Shown: positions 35,390 through 43,580 of the stretch, in pieces
How positions within the stretch are numbered: position 1 is the first letter of the stretch
Layout: each line of letters begins with the position of its first letter
Origin: Thermoproteota archaeon
GTDB lineage: Archaea; Korarchaeota; Korarchaeia; Korarchaeales; Korarchaeaceae
Assembly: GCA_027492205.1 (NCBI GenBank)
Contig: JAOZFN010000006.1
Span: forward strand, 69,369 to 133,368
Direction: 5' to 3'
Length of the DNA stretch: 64,000 nt
The notes under the pieces: model-generated
Told to the model about the DNA's origin: nothing
The model's database searches: none
What the model saw: only the letters and a program-made list of their open reading frames with translations
Translations under genes and position numbers: made by a program

Positions 35390-36490
35390 ATGTTCGAGCC
35401 CCTCTTTGACGATCCAATTCGTGCGGTGTCCAAGCACTTCAACGTCCTGGAGGTCAGAGAGGTCTCTGGAGGATACGACTTTCTCGTTACTCCCCTGCCC
35501 GGGTCCGACCTGAAGCAGGAGTTCCGCCTCCTCGTTGAGGATCTGGACGAGCTTGACATGCTACCTAAGCTCCTTCGAACGGAGCAGGGGGCCTACCTGA
35601 TCCTCGTCAGGAGGGTCAGGAGACCCAGCCCCCTGGCCGCATGGAAGAGCCTTCTCTCGCTCGTCGTGAGCGCCGCCACGGTTTGGATCAGCGGTTGGAT
35701 GTTGTCCTCCAGCTTCAGGGACCTCGTGACCAGAGTCGATGTTCAGTTCGTCAGCGAACTCGGGAGATCGATGAAGCTGATAGATCCGATCTTCTTCGTG
35801 ATCCCCCTGTTCGCCATACTGGGCGTGCACGAGCTGGGGCATATGATGGCCACTAGGTGGTGGGGGGGCGACTGGGAACCCCCTATATTCATCCCCGGGC
35901 CCCCTCCGCTGGGCACGTTCGGCGCCGTCATCAGAAGCGCAAAGGTCCCGGTAAACAGGGACGAGGTGTTTGACATGGGCATCTCCGGTCCACTCTCCGG
36001 CTTCATTCCCGCCGTGGCCGTCACGGTCATAGGCCTGCTGACCTCCCCGGTCCTGCCCTCGGAGGTTGCCGCTCAGCTGGCCAAGGAGGAGGGGCTACAA
36101 TTCGTTCCCACGCCCCTGCTGTTCGGCCTGATCCAGAGGGGCCTCTCGGTTCCCGAGGGGACTGCGCTAATCATGTCCCCCATCGCGTTCGCCGGGTGGG
36201 CGGGCCTCATACTGACGTTCCTCAACCTGCTGCCGGCTGGCCAGCTAGACGGAGGTCACGTCATATACGCCATAATTCCCAGCGGTAGGGCGAGGGCGGC
36301 CCTGGGTATGCTGGCCGTACTCGTGGCCATGATTTACAGCCCCTTCATGGCCCTCCTGGTGGCGCTGTTTACGTTCACGAGGCACCCTCCCCCGCTCGAC
36401 GAGGTGAGCTCGCTCTCGACCTCGAGGAAGGTCGTGGGCTCCCTGGTGTACTTAGCGGTACTCCTCCTAACGGCCCCGCTTCCCCTCTAG
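35390..36490 (+). CDS. M50-family intramembrane metalloprotease (site-2 protease-like)
   Basis: A soluble N-terminal domain of about 85 residues is followed by a polytopic membrane domain of at least five helices. The zinc motif HELGH lies in GVHELGHMMATRW near residue 145, and the second ligand motif is LLPAGQLDGGHV near 280. Such enzymes cut membrane-bound substrates. The N-terminal domain resembles that of archaeal and cyanobacterial M50B proteins. The gene's 3' end overlaps the convergent CoA-binding gene by 24 bp. The substrate is unknown. Confidence 0.86.
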   Translation: MFEPLFDDPIRAVSKHFNVLEVREVSGGYDFLVTPLPGSDLKQEFRLLVEDLDELDMLPKLLRTEQGAYLILVRRVRRPSPLAAWKSLLSLVVSAATVWISGWMLSSSFRDLVTRVDVQFVSELGRSMKLIDPIFFVIPLFAILGVHELGHMMATRWWGGDWEPPIFIPGPPPLGTFGAVIRSAKVPVNRDEVFDMGISGPLSGFIPAVAVTVIGLLTSPVLPSEVAAQLAKEEGLQFVPTPLLFGLIQRGLSVPEGTALIMSPIAFAGWAGLILTFLNLLPAGQLDGGHVIYAIIPSGRARAALGMLAVLVAMIYSPFMALLVALFTFTRHPPPLDEVSSLSTSRKVVGSLVYLAVLLLTAPLPL

Positions 36491-36943
36491 CCGACCGGTC
36501 CAAACCTCGGGGGGGACTATCCCCTTCTTCAAACTCTCTTCCATCATGCAGACTCCCCAAACGACCTTCATACCGGCCCTCAGACACGTTCGAATAGCCT
36601 CCTCGTCCTCCGATCCTGGCTGGAACCATATTTTCTCGATCCCGAGTTCCGCAGCCTCTTTGGCGATCCTTCGACTGACCTCAGGGGGCACCACAACGTT
36701 GACCACGTCCGGCCTCTCCGGGAGCCTGTCTAGAGACGGGTAGGCTCTGTCTCCGTCGACGGTCTCGGCTTTCGGGTTCACGGGATAGACCCTCTTGTAG
36801 CCCGCATCTTTGAAGAACTTGTAGAGCTTGTACCCCCACTTCTCAGGGTTTCTAGACGCGCCGACTACTGCTACGACGTTGTTCACGTTCAGAAACTCGC
36901 CTAGCAGGCTATTCAGGTTTGACGGAACGGGAGGCAGATCCAT
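36467..36943 (-). CDS. CoA-binding domain protein (YccU-like)
   Basis: The 158-residue protein is a single Rossmann-type CoA-binding domain: VVAVVGASRNPEKWGYKLYKF, VYPVNPKAETVDGDRAYPSL, PDVVNVVVPPEVSRRIAKEA, and IEKIWFQPGSEDEEA. It resembles the N-terminal domain of the ADP-forming acyl-CoA synthetase at 25.5 kb but lacks ligase domains. A strong TATA box (36973-36982) lies 34 bp upstream. It ends 24 bp inside the convergent M50 gene. Its physiological role is not known. Confidence 0.85.
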   Translation of the reverse strand: MDLPPVPSNLNSLLGEFLNVNNVVAVVGASRNPEKWGYKLYKFFKDAGYKRVYPVNPKAETVDGDRAYPSLDRLPERPDVVNVVVPPEVSRRIAKEAAELGIEKIWFQPGSEDEEAIRTCLRAGMKVVWGVCMMEESLKKGIVPPEVWTGRLEGKRGR

Positions 36944-36972
36944 TTCTCTTCAAACCGGCCAAGAGGTGAGGG

Positions 36973-36982
36973 TTATATAAAT
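36973..36982 (-). promoter_or_regulatory. TATA box of the CoA-binding protein gene
   Basis: On the minus strand the sequence reads ATTTATATAA, the best consensus TATA box in the window. It is centred about 34 bp upstream of the ATG at 36943. Confidence 0.6.
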
Positions 36983-37036
36983 CACGGTTGCTCCGCAAAC
37001 CTGATATAGGCGTGGTGAGCCCCCCACACGATCGGC

Positions 37037-37276
37037 ATGAGTTCGCAGGTCACCGAGAAGAAGGTCAGGGCTCCAGATGTCACACCTGAACTCCTAGAGG
37101 AGATAACGAAGTACGTCCAGCGGGCGAGGGTCGTTACCCCTCAGTCGCTCGCGCTGAAGTACGACATCAGGGTCAGCGTGGCGAAGAGGCTCCTTCGACG
37201 CTTTGAGAAGGAGGGCCTGGTTGTCTACGTGGATGGAAACTCCAAGCTGAGGATTTACCGCGGCGCCAAGGCCTGA
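37037..37276 (+). CDS. rps25e: ribosomal protein eS25
   Basis: The 79-residue protein is a winged-helix protein of the small ribosomal subunit: DVTPELLEEITKYVQRARVVTPQSL and YDIRVSVAKRLLRRFEKEGLVVYV match eS25. This ribosomal protein is found in TACK-type archaea and eukaryotes but is generally missing from Euryarchaeota, which is useful for placing the organism. GATATAGG near 37002-37009 may be its TATA box, about 33 bp upstream of the ATG. Confidence 0.92.
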   Translation: MSSQVTEKKVRAPDVTPELLEEITKYVQRARVVTPQSLALKYDIRVSVAKRLLRRFEKEGLVVYVDGNSKLRIYRGAKA

Positions 37277-37361
37277 GAGCCCTCGCCCCCACCCGGGGCG
37301 AGTGTTTTATTATGGAGGAGCCCCACATAATCACAGGCCCCGCTTTTTCGCTACCCGGGAG

Positions 37362-37751
37362 GTGTGGGGGCTGGTTGAGTCCGTTGAGAGTTACGTGGTA
37401 GAGGTGGTAATGCCGTCAGGGACGGCTGATATCGAGATAAAGCGTCACTTATCCCCACTGACAGCCGAGAGGCTCTACAGGAATCTCCCCAAGAGGGCTC
37501 TGGTCGTCAGAGACGGCCCAAAGGTCTACCTCTTCGTTGAGATGACTTCAAAGCTGGAGAAGGGTAGGCGCGAGCTCCGCCGTGGGGAGGTCGCCTTCGT
37601 TCCCTCCAAGGAGGCCCTGCTCATCGCGCTGAAGAGGATGAGGCTCCCTGCACCCGTCCTGCTTCTGGGAAAGGTCGTCTCTGGCCTAGAAGCCTTTGAG
37701 TCAGCTGCCACGGGTCAGACCGCTCAGGTTAGGAGGAAGGAGGAGCCTTGA
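37362..37751 (+). CDS. cyclophilin-like (DUF369/COG2164) protein
   Basis: The protein resembles the small archaeal cyclophilin-like family of COG2164: ADIEIKRHLSPLTAERLYRNLP and RALVVRDGPKVYLFVEM are the recognisable parts, followed by GEVAFVPSKEALLIAL. Peptidyl-prolyl isomerase activity has not been shown for the family to my knowledge. The start is GTG 37362, preceded by GGGAG; a longer frame from 37302 exists but lies over a TATA-like TTTTATTA. Its stop overlaps the TTG start of the next gene, so both are coupled. Confidence 0.7.
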   Translation: MWGLVESVESYVVEVVMPSGTADIEIKRHLSPLTAERLYRNLPKRALVVRDGPKVYLFVEMTSKLEKGRRELRRGEVAFVPSKEALLIALKRMRLPAPVLLLGKVVSGLEAFESAATGQTAQVRRKEEP

Positions 37752-38440
37752 TCCGGGGAACTGAGGCAATAGGCTGGGTGCTGAGGGAGCGTAACTCCTT
37801 CTACATCAGGCTGCCGTCCTGCATCCTGCTCAATCTGGAGTCCCGCCTGATCCTGCTAGACCCGGGATCGCAGCTGTCGGGGGAGGAGATAGGGGCGATA
37901 GAGAGGTTAGACGTCATAGCGGTGACTCAGGACCGAAGCTATCACTACAGCAGAGACCTCGTCGTGAGGCTCGCCAGGCAGACGGACGCGGCCGTGGTGA
38001 CGAATAAGGCGGTGTTCAAGGACCTGAGGAGGCTCGTTCCCGATGAGAATATCGCGCGGCTGAGGCCGGGAGATTCCGTAGACCTGGACGGACTCAGAAT
38101 CCACGCCCTCAGGGCGGTTCACCCTGGGCTGAACCCGCTTGTGTTTCTGATAGAGACCGACGGGGCCGCTGCGTTCCACGGGTCGGGGACCGCCTACTCA
38201 ACGGCGTTCCGGGCCTTCGCTCCCGTGGACATCGCATTCGTCCCGGTTGGAGGGACCTCCCCGACCGCCAGCGTCAACGACGCGATAAGGATAGCGAGAA
38301 TCCTCAGCGCCTCCACGGCAGTCCCAATAAACGGGAGCGAGGACGAACTGGCGAAGTTCGCCGAGAGGGCCAAGAAGGCCCTTCCCTCCGTCAACGTGAT
38401 AGTTCCGGAGGACGGGGCCGCCTACAGAATTCCCCTATAG
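37748..38440 (+). CDS. degenerate metallo-beta-lactamase-fold protein
   Basis: The 230-residue protein follows the UlaG-like metallo-beta-lactamase fold: LESRLILLDPG, LDVIAVTQ, then AVHPGLNPLVFLIETDG and VDIAFVPVGG. The HxHxDH metal site is replaced by Q61-D-R63-S-Y65-H66, and the usual Gly-Asp-Thr ligand is Gly-Ser-Gly-Thr near 145-148. It therefore probably does not bind a dinuclear metal centre. The TTG start overlaps the previous stop (TTGA) and has AGGAGG upstream. It is convergent with thiL (6-bp overlap). Confidence 0.72.
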   Translation: MIRGTEAIGWVLRERNSFYIRLPSCILLNLESRLILLDPGSQLSGEEIGAIERLDVIAVTQDRSYHYSRDLVVRLARQTDAAVVTNKAVFKDLRRLVPDENIARLRPGDSVDLDGLRIHALRAVHPGLNPLVFLIETDGAAAFHGSGTAYSTAFRAFAPVDIAFVPVGGTSPTASVNDAIRIARILSASTAVPINGSEDELAKFAERAKKALPSVNVIVPEDGAAYRIPL

Positions 38441-39415
38441 GCGCCCCGCGACGGAGTCCCATCCCCCTTCCCTCAGGGGGACGGCCTCGCCTTCCAGCTC
38501 GAGGTAGACCCCCTCCCCCGCCTCGACCCTCCCTATCTCAATCAGCTCGTACCCCCTGGAGCGAAGTCGCTGCCTCGCCGTTCTGAACTCGGCCGGGTCG
38601 ACGGACACGGCCAGGTGGAACTCCTCCCCACCGTAGAATACGGCGTCCACTGGGTCGACCCCCTCCGACGACATGAAGTCCTCCAGCTCCGGGTCCACGG
38701 GTAGTTCGACGACCACGATCCTGACGCCGCTCGCCTTGGCGATCGAGTACAGGGTCTTGAACAGGCCGTCGCTGCTGTCGGCCGAGGCCCTGACGCCCTC
38801 AAGAGACCCCAAGATCTTGCCCTGCTCGATCGAGGCCCGCGGCTCGTAGACGGCCGCCAGCGCCCTCTCTCTAATCCGATCTGGGGCGTCTATTTGGCCG
38901 AGGGCGATCCTGTACCCGAGCCAGGTCCACCCAAATGTTCCGGTGACCGCGATCACGTCGCCCGGCCTCGCCCCCCCTCTGGGCACCACTCGGCCCGCGG
39001 ACCTGCCCACGCCGACGCCCGTCAGGACAAGCTCGCCGGAGGAGTCAACGTCCCCTCCCATGAGCTGGGCATCCACCTCCTCCAGTCCCCACTCAATTCC
39101 CCGCGCCACCTCGTCAAGTTCAGCCCTCCCGAAGGAGCTGGGGATACACATAGACAGGAAGAAGTGCTGGGGCGTGGCACCCTTGGCGGCCACGTCGGAG
39201 AAGGTCTGGACGACGACCTTCCTCGCGAGTCTGCGCAGCCCCATGCCCGGGAGAAGGTCGGCGCTCTCGGTCACTGTGTCGATGTTCACCACGTAGGTTC
39301 CCTCAAGTCGGAGGGCCGTGGCGTCGTCCACGCCAATGGGGAGGAGGCCCCCTCTCTCGGCCCGGCTGATTGAAGCCAGCCTGGAGATAACCTCGACCTC
39401 GCTGAGTCCCCTCAC
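38435..39415 (-). CDS. thiL: thiamine-monophosphate kinase
   Basis: ThiL phosphorylates thiamine phosphate to thiamine diphosphate. The protein shows IGVDDATALRLEG, VVNIDTVTESADLLPG, VVVQTFSDVAAKGATPQHFFLSMCIP, the AIR-synthase-like GGDVDSSGELVLTGVGVG, and ASADSSDGLFKTLYSIA. The GTG at 39415 is favoured because the ATG-initiated upstream extension is not conserved and an AT box (39440-39452) lies about 30 bp upstream. It is divergent from cpgS. Confidence 0.88.
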   Translation of the reverse strand: MRGLSEVEVISRLASISRAERGGLLPIGVDDATALRLEGTYVVNIDTVTESADLLPGMGLRRLARKVVVQTFSDVAAKGATPQHFFLSMCIPSSFGRAELDEVARGIEWGLEEVDAQLMGGDVDSSGELVLTGVGVGRSAGRVVPRGGARPGDVIAVTGTFGWTWLGYRIALGQIDAPDRIRERALAAVYEPRASIEQGKILGSLEGVRASADSSDGLFKTLYSIAKASGVRIVVVELPVDPELEDFMSSEGVDPVDAVFYGGEEFHLAVSVDPAEFRTARQRLRSRGYELIEIGRVEAGEGVYLELEGEAVPLREGGWDSVAGRL

Positions 39416-39485
39416 GAACTCACCGTGCTCGGCAGCAGCTAAAGATTTTGAGCACTTTGGCGGGCCGCCGCTCCGGTGTCCTGCC

Positions 39486-40823
39486 ATGGGTGAGCGGGTT
39501 CGGCGGGTCGTGATCATGGGAGCCGCCGGCAGGGACTTCCACAACTTCAACGTCTTCTTCAGGGACAACCCAGATTACAGGGTTGTCGCCTTCACAGCCG
39601 CACAGCTCCCCGACATCTGGGGTAGGAAGTATCCCCCCGAGCTGGCCGGCAGCCTCTACCCCGACGGGATCCCGATCCTGAGGGAGGAGGACCTCCCAGA
39701 GATAATCAGGAGGGAGAAGGTCGATCTCGTTGTGTTCGCCTACAGCGACGTCTCCCACCAGTACCTGATGGAGAGGGCGGCCATCGCCCAGGCGGCCGGG
39801 GCCGACTTCATGCTCCTGGGACCCGAGAGCACCATGCTGAAGTCAAACAAGCCCGTCATAGCGGTTACGGCCGTCAGGACCGGCGCCGGCAAGAGCCCCA
39901 CCAGCAGGAGGGTCGCCGCCATCCTGAAGGAGAGGGGGCTGAGGGTAGCGGTGATAAGGCACCCAATGCCATACGGCGACCTGAGGAAGCAGATAGTTCA
40001 GAGGTTCGCCTCCCTGGAGGATCTCGACAGGCACGAGTGCACCGTCGAGGAGAGGGAAGACTACGAGCCCCACATCAAGATGGGCAATGTGGTGTTCGCG
40101 GGAGTCGACTACGAGAAGATCCTGAGGGAGGCCGAGAAGGAGGCCGACGTGATACTGTGGGACGGTGGCAACAATGACTTCCCGTTCTACGTGCCAGACC
40201 TCTGGATCACGGTCGCCGATCCACTCAGGGCCGGTCACGAACTCACCTACTGGCCGGGCTCCGTCAACGTCAGGGCGGCCGACGTGGTCATAATCAGCAA
40301 GGAGAACGTGGCCAGCGCCGACCAGATCGAGTGCGTGAGGGGCAACGTGATGAGGGTCAACCCGGGGGCCACCATAATAGAGGCCGCCATGCCCCTGACG
40401 GTCGACGCCCCCGAGCTCATCGAGGGCAAGAGGGTGCTGGTGGTCGAGGACGGCCCCACGGTCACCCACGGGGAGATGGGCTACGGCGCGGGCTACATGG
40501 CCGCCAGGAGGTTCGGCGCCGCCGAGATCGTTGACCCTAGGCCCTACGCCGTCGGATCGATAAGGGAGACCTACCAGAAGTACACCCACCTTGGGCCAGT
40601 CCTCCCAGCGGTGGGCTACAGCGACCGCCAGATGAGGGAGCTCGAGGAGACAATCAACAACGCCGACGCCGACACGGTCATCTTGGGGACGCCCACAGAC
40701 CTCAGCAGGTACCTGCGGATAGACAAGCCCGCGGTGCACGTGAGGTACGAGCTTCAGGAGATCGGCAGGCCGAACTTGGAGGACGTTATAGACGAGTTCC
40801 TCTCGAAGGTCGGCCTGAGGTGA
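39486..40823 (+). CDS. cpgS: cyclic 2,3-diphosphoglycerate synthetase-like P-loop protein
   Basis: The 445-residue protein matches the CpgS family, which makes cyclic 2,3-diphosphoglycerate from 2,3-diphosphoglycerate in methanogens. Features are MGAAGRDFHNFNVFFRDNP near the start, the P-loop AVRTGAGKSPTSRR near 135-147, RHPMPYGDLRKQ, ILWDGGNNDFPFY and YVLQEIGRP-like sequence at the end. Many non-methanogenic archaea carry this homologue and the product there is not established. It is the first gene of an operon with creatininase and pyruvate kinase. The true start is ATG 39486. Confidence 0.78.
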   Translation: MGERVRRVVIMGAAGRDFHNFNVFFRDNPDYRVVAFTAAQLPDIWGRKYPPELAGSLYPDGIPILREEDLPEIIRREKVDLVVFAYSDVSHQYLMERAAIAQAAGADFMLLGPESTMLKSNKPVIAVTAVRTGAGKSPTSRRVAAILKERGLRVAVIRHPMPYGDLRKQIVQRFASLEDLDRHECTVEEREDYEPHIKMGNVVFAGVDYEKILREAEKEADVILWDGGNNDFPFYVPDLWITVADPLRAGHELTYWPGSVNVRAADVVIISKENVASADQIECVRGNVMRVNPGATIIEAAMPLTVDAPELIEGKRVLVVEDGPTVTHGEMGYGAGYMAARRFGAAEIVDPRPYAVGSIRETYQKYTHLGPVLPAVGYSDRQMRELEETINNADADTVILGTPTDLSRYLRIDKPAVHVRYELQEIGRPNLEDVIDEFLSKVGLR

Positions 40824-41602
40824 GTCGGTTGGGGAGCGAGAGGGAGCTGCGGATCTGGCGCCTGCCCTGGCCGGAGTTCGCGAACCTCCTAGGCGACACG
40901 GACTTGGTCATACTGCCGGTGGGGGTCGTCGAGGCCCACGGCCCCCACCTTCCACTGGGCACAGACTTCATGCTGCCCGAGAGGCTGGCGCAAGACCTGG
41001 CGCCCAGGCTCAACGCGGCCGTGGCGCCCGCGATTCCCTACGGCGTGGTGGGCTCCCTCTCGGCCTACCCCGGCACTATGGGAATATCCCAGTCGACGCT
41101 CGAGTCGCTCCTGTTTGAGGTCCTCAGGGCCCTCGCGGAGAACGGCTTTGACCGCGTCATTCTGATCAACGGGCACGGCGGGTCGGAGCACGTGGCAGCC
41201 ATCAAGTCCGCCACGAGGCGCGCGTGGAGGGAGCTGGGAGTCAGGACGGTCGTCGTCCACTGGTGGATCTACGCCGAGACCCTGGCCAGGGAGTCCATAG
41301 GCGGGGGCCACGCGGCGGGAGTTGAGGCCGCGGCGGTGATGGCCGCCTATCCCGAGCTCGTGAAGGCCGGCAAGCCGGCCGCCAGAGAGGTGTACAGGGT
41401 CCGCGAGGGCATTGAGCCCTTCCCCGCGCCCGGCTCAGTCCTCCTCTACGGGGACCAGCCTGCTGACGTCCCAAGTGAAGAGGTCTCTCGGGAGTTCTAC
41501 TCTAAGCTCTTGGATAGCCTCGCAGCCGAGCTCGAGAGGGTCTTAGACGGCTGGGACTATCAGGAGATACCGATTGGTGAGGGGGTTGAGGAAGAGGGCT
41601 AA
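40820..41602 (+). CDS. creatininase-family amidohydrolase
   Basis: The protein belongs to the creatininase superfamily, which also holds archaeal FAPy deformylase ArfB and mycofactocin MftE-like enzymes. Metal ligands are seen in VVEAHGPHLPLGTD near residue 38, GHGGSEHV near 118, and HAAGVEAA near 160. The GTG start overlaps the cpgS stop (GTGA). It overlaps the following pyk start by up to 29 bp. The substrate cannot be assigned from sequence. Confidence 0.82.
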   Translation: MSRLGSERELRIWRLPWPEFANLLGDTDLVILPVGVVEAHGPHLPLGTDFMLPERLAQDLAPRLNAAVAPAIPYGVVGSLSAYPGTMGISQSTLESLLFEVLRALAENGFDRVILINGHGGSEHVAAIKSATRRAWRELGVRTVVVHWWIYAETLARESIGGGHAAGVEAAAVMAAYPELVKAGKPAAREVYRVREGIEPFPAPGSVLLYGDQPADVPSEEVSREFYSKLLDSLAAELERVLDGWDYQEIPIGEGVEEEG

Positions 41603-42974
41603 GATCATCGCCACGCTGGGCCCCTCCTCGGCCAGTGGGGAGACCGTCGCAGCCATGATGAGGGCGGGAGCTGACGCCTTCAGGATAAACTTCTCGCACG
41701 GGAGCGAGGAAGACTGGAAGAATTACGCTAGGGCTGTTAGGAGCGCCGAGCGAAGGCTGGGGCGCTGGGTAGCCCTGATAGGGGATCTGACTGGTCCTTC
41801 GGTCAGGCTTGGCGACCTGATCAAGCCAATCTACGTGAAGAGAGGCGAAGTAGTCGAGCTGAGGATGGCGCGCGAGTCCGACGGAGAATACGTGCCCGTC
41901 CCCCTGGAAGAGTTCTTCGACGGCGTGGAGGAGGGGGATGAGCTGCTCGTCGACGAGGGGAGGGTGAGACTGAGGGTCTTGGAGGTGGGAGTCGATCGCG
42001 TGAAGGCTCAGGCGGTCGTCGACGGCGTCATCAAGTCCAGGAAGAGCCTGGCAATATTCGGCAAGGAGCTCGGCATACCCACCTTCACGGAGCGAGACGC
42101 CCGCTGCGCGAGGATCGCGATCGAACAAGGCTTTGACTACGTGGCCATGAGCTTCGTCCGCTCCGGCGCCGACGTGAGGCTCCTCAGAGACTTCCTGTCG
42201 ACTGAGGGCGGCGAGGAAGTGAAGGTGATCTCCAAGATAGAGACCAAGGCCGGTGTTGAGAGACTTGAGGAGATAGCGGCCGAGTCCGACGCCATAATGG
42301 TAGCGAGAGGGGACCTGGGCAACTTCTTTCCCCTAGAGGAGATCCCCCGCCTCCAGAGGGAGATCATAGACACTTCGCTGGACCTCGGGAGGCCCGTCAT
42401 CATAGCCACGCAGCTGCTGGAGAGCCTGATGTACAGCCCAGTCCCAACCAGGAGCGAGGTGGTCGACGTCATGGTGGCCGTCAGGGAGGGGGTGGACGCA
42501 CTCATGCTTGCGGGGGAGACCGCGGCGGGCAGGTATCCAGTCGAGGCCGTCAGGTGGATGAGGCGGATAATAGAGCGGACGGAGTTCGAACAGCGGCCCA
42601 TGCAGCAGGGTTTTGGAACCGCGGAGGGCTTATACGACAGATTTGCGAGGGGGATAGCGCTCTTGGCCGAGAGCCTCGGCGCCAAGATAGCGGTCTACAC
42701 AAGAAGTGGGCGGACTGCCGCGAGGATCTCCCGGTACAGGCCACCGACCGACATCCATGCTGGCTCGAGCAGCGAGCGCGTCGCGAGACAGCTCTCAGTC
42801 CTCTGGGGAGTCTCTCCCATCGTGCTCGGTCGATTAAAGAGCCGGGAGGAAGCTCTAGAGGCGCTGATCACCAAACTGAGGGAGGAGAGGGCGGTCTCCT
42901 TCGGTGACATTGTCGTGTTGGCTTACGGTATAAGAGAGGGGGCCACGGAAGCCGTCAGGATAGTTCAGGTGTGA
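41574..42974 (+). CDS. pyk: pyruvate kinase
   Basis: The enzyme converts phosphoenolpyruvate and ADP to pyruvate and ATP. The catalytic motifs are present: KIIATLGPSSAS, FRINFSHG, KVISKIETKAG with the catalytic Lys and metal Glu, IMVARGDLG with the metal Asp, and ATQLLESLMYSPVPTRSEVVDV. The loop after GDLG reads NFF instead of the usual VEI-like residues. The start lies in the 3' end of the creatininase gene; TTG 41574, GTG 41577 and TTG 41586 are all possible. It is the third gene of the cpgS operon. Confidence 0.93.
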   Translation: MVRGLRKRAKIIATLGPSSASGETVAAMMRAGADAFRINFSHGSEEDWKNYARAVRSAERRLGRWVALIGDLTGPSVRLGDLIKPIYVKRGEVVELRMARESDGEYVPVPLEEFFDGVEEGDELLVDEGRVRLRVLEVGVDRVKAQAVVDGVIKSRKSLAIFGKELGIPTFTERDARCARIAIEQGFDYVAMSFVRSGADVRLLRDFLSTEGGEEVKVISKIETKAGVERLEEIAAESDAIMVARGDLGNFFPLEEIPRLQREIIDTSLDLGRPVIIATQLLESLMYSPVPTRSEVVDVMVAVREGVDALMLAGETAAGRYPVEAVRWMRRIIERTEFEQRPMQQGFGTAEGLYDRFARGIALLAESLGAKIAVYTRSGRTAARISRYRPPTDIHAGSSSERVARQLSVLWGVSPIVLGRLKSREEALEALITKLREERAVSFGDIVVLAYGIREGATEAVRIVQV

Positions 42975-43498
42975 TCTGGCTATTCTAGCCTTGGAGAATA
43001 GTTCTTGAAATGTCCACACAGAGAGGCATCCCGTGCGATAGAGGCGCTTCCTCCGAGATAACTTTGTTAGAGTTCCATAGATAGGTAAATTTTCTTCAAA
43101 CATATCCAAGGGGACCCGTCCGATCGAGGGGCCAGATTCACGCCTCGGACCTCTTAGTCGATTAACGTAAGACACCGAAATTAGGTGTGACCATCCAGCT
43201 CACCCGCATGGGTCGACCGCGCATCGAATAGTGATCTGGGCCGCCCCCGAGCCGCCAAGACAAGGGTTGAAAGACTCAATTAGTTAACGGCCGATTAGTG
43301 CTTTTTTGACCTTTAAATCCCCGCCTATTACGGGTATTAATCTAGCCAGAATTCACTTATACAATATCGCAATGTGTTCGGCCGAGAGCGCCTCCCACTC
43401 GTGGATCCAATTTCGATGTGAAGACCGTGGGCTCAACGACTCTCGCCTAATTTTGCAATCAACGAACAAGTCCCTCTGTGGAGGTTTGATGCGAAGAG

Positions 43499-43508
43499 CT
43501 TAAATATA
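43499..43508 (+). promoter_or_regulatory. TATA box of the histone gene
   Basis: CTTAAATATA is a strong archaeal TATA match. Initiation about 26 bp downstream would fall near 43530, exactly at the start of the CCCCG...CGGGG hairpin (43531-43546) in the leader. Confidence 0.65.
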
Positions 43509-43530
43509 GAAGGTCTTCTTACTAATCAGG

Positions 43531-43546
43531 CCCCGCGACGCCGGGG
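43531..43546 (+). other. hairpin at the predicted 5' end of the histone mRNA
   Basis: CCCCG pairs with CGGGG around a six-base loop. The stem lies at the predicted transcription start and about 35 nt before the ATG, leaving the AGGGGG ribosome site free. Confidence 0.45.
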
Positions 43547-43580
43547 TCAAGGTGTAACAGGATATAGGGGGTGTATGTGT

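Larger units (their letters stand above)
42975..43574. other. 600-bp AT-richer non-coding stretch between pyk and histone gene
   Basis: This is the only long intergenic region in the window and is visibly poorer in G+C than its surroundings. I see no convincing gene: short open frames lack ribosome sites and family signatures. It contains TATA-like CTTTAAAT at 43311-43318 and the histone promoter at 43499-43508. I found no ORB-type origin repeats, SRP RNA or RNase P RNA core motifs by eye. It could hold an unrecognised small RNA or an extended regulatory region. Confidence 0.6.

Noticed and set aside
42855-43175. Open frame of about 106 codons on the minus strand at the 3' end of pyk
   Set aside because: It overlaps pyk by 120 bp, has no ribosome site or promoter and no recognisable domain.
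43306-43503. Open frame of 65 codons upstream of the histone gene
   Set aside because: Composition differs from real genes here, no ribosome site is visible, and it ends inside the histone promoter. A non-coding RNA is a better idea if the region is transcribed.
42975-43574. Replication origin
   Set aside because: The region is AT-richer, but I see no ORB-type repeats and no orc1/cdc6 gene in the window. It stays only as a possibility.
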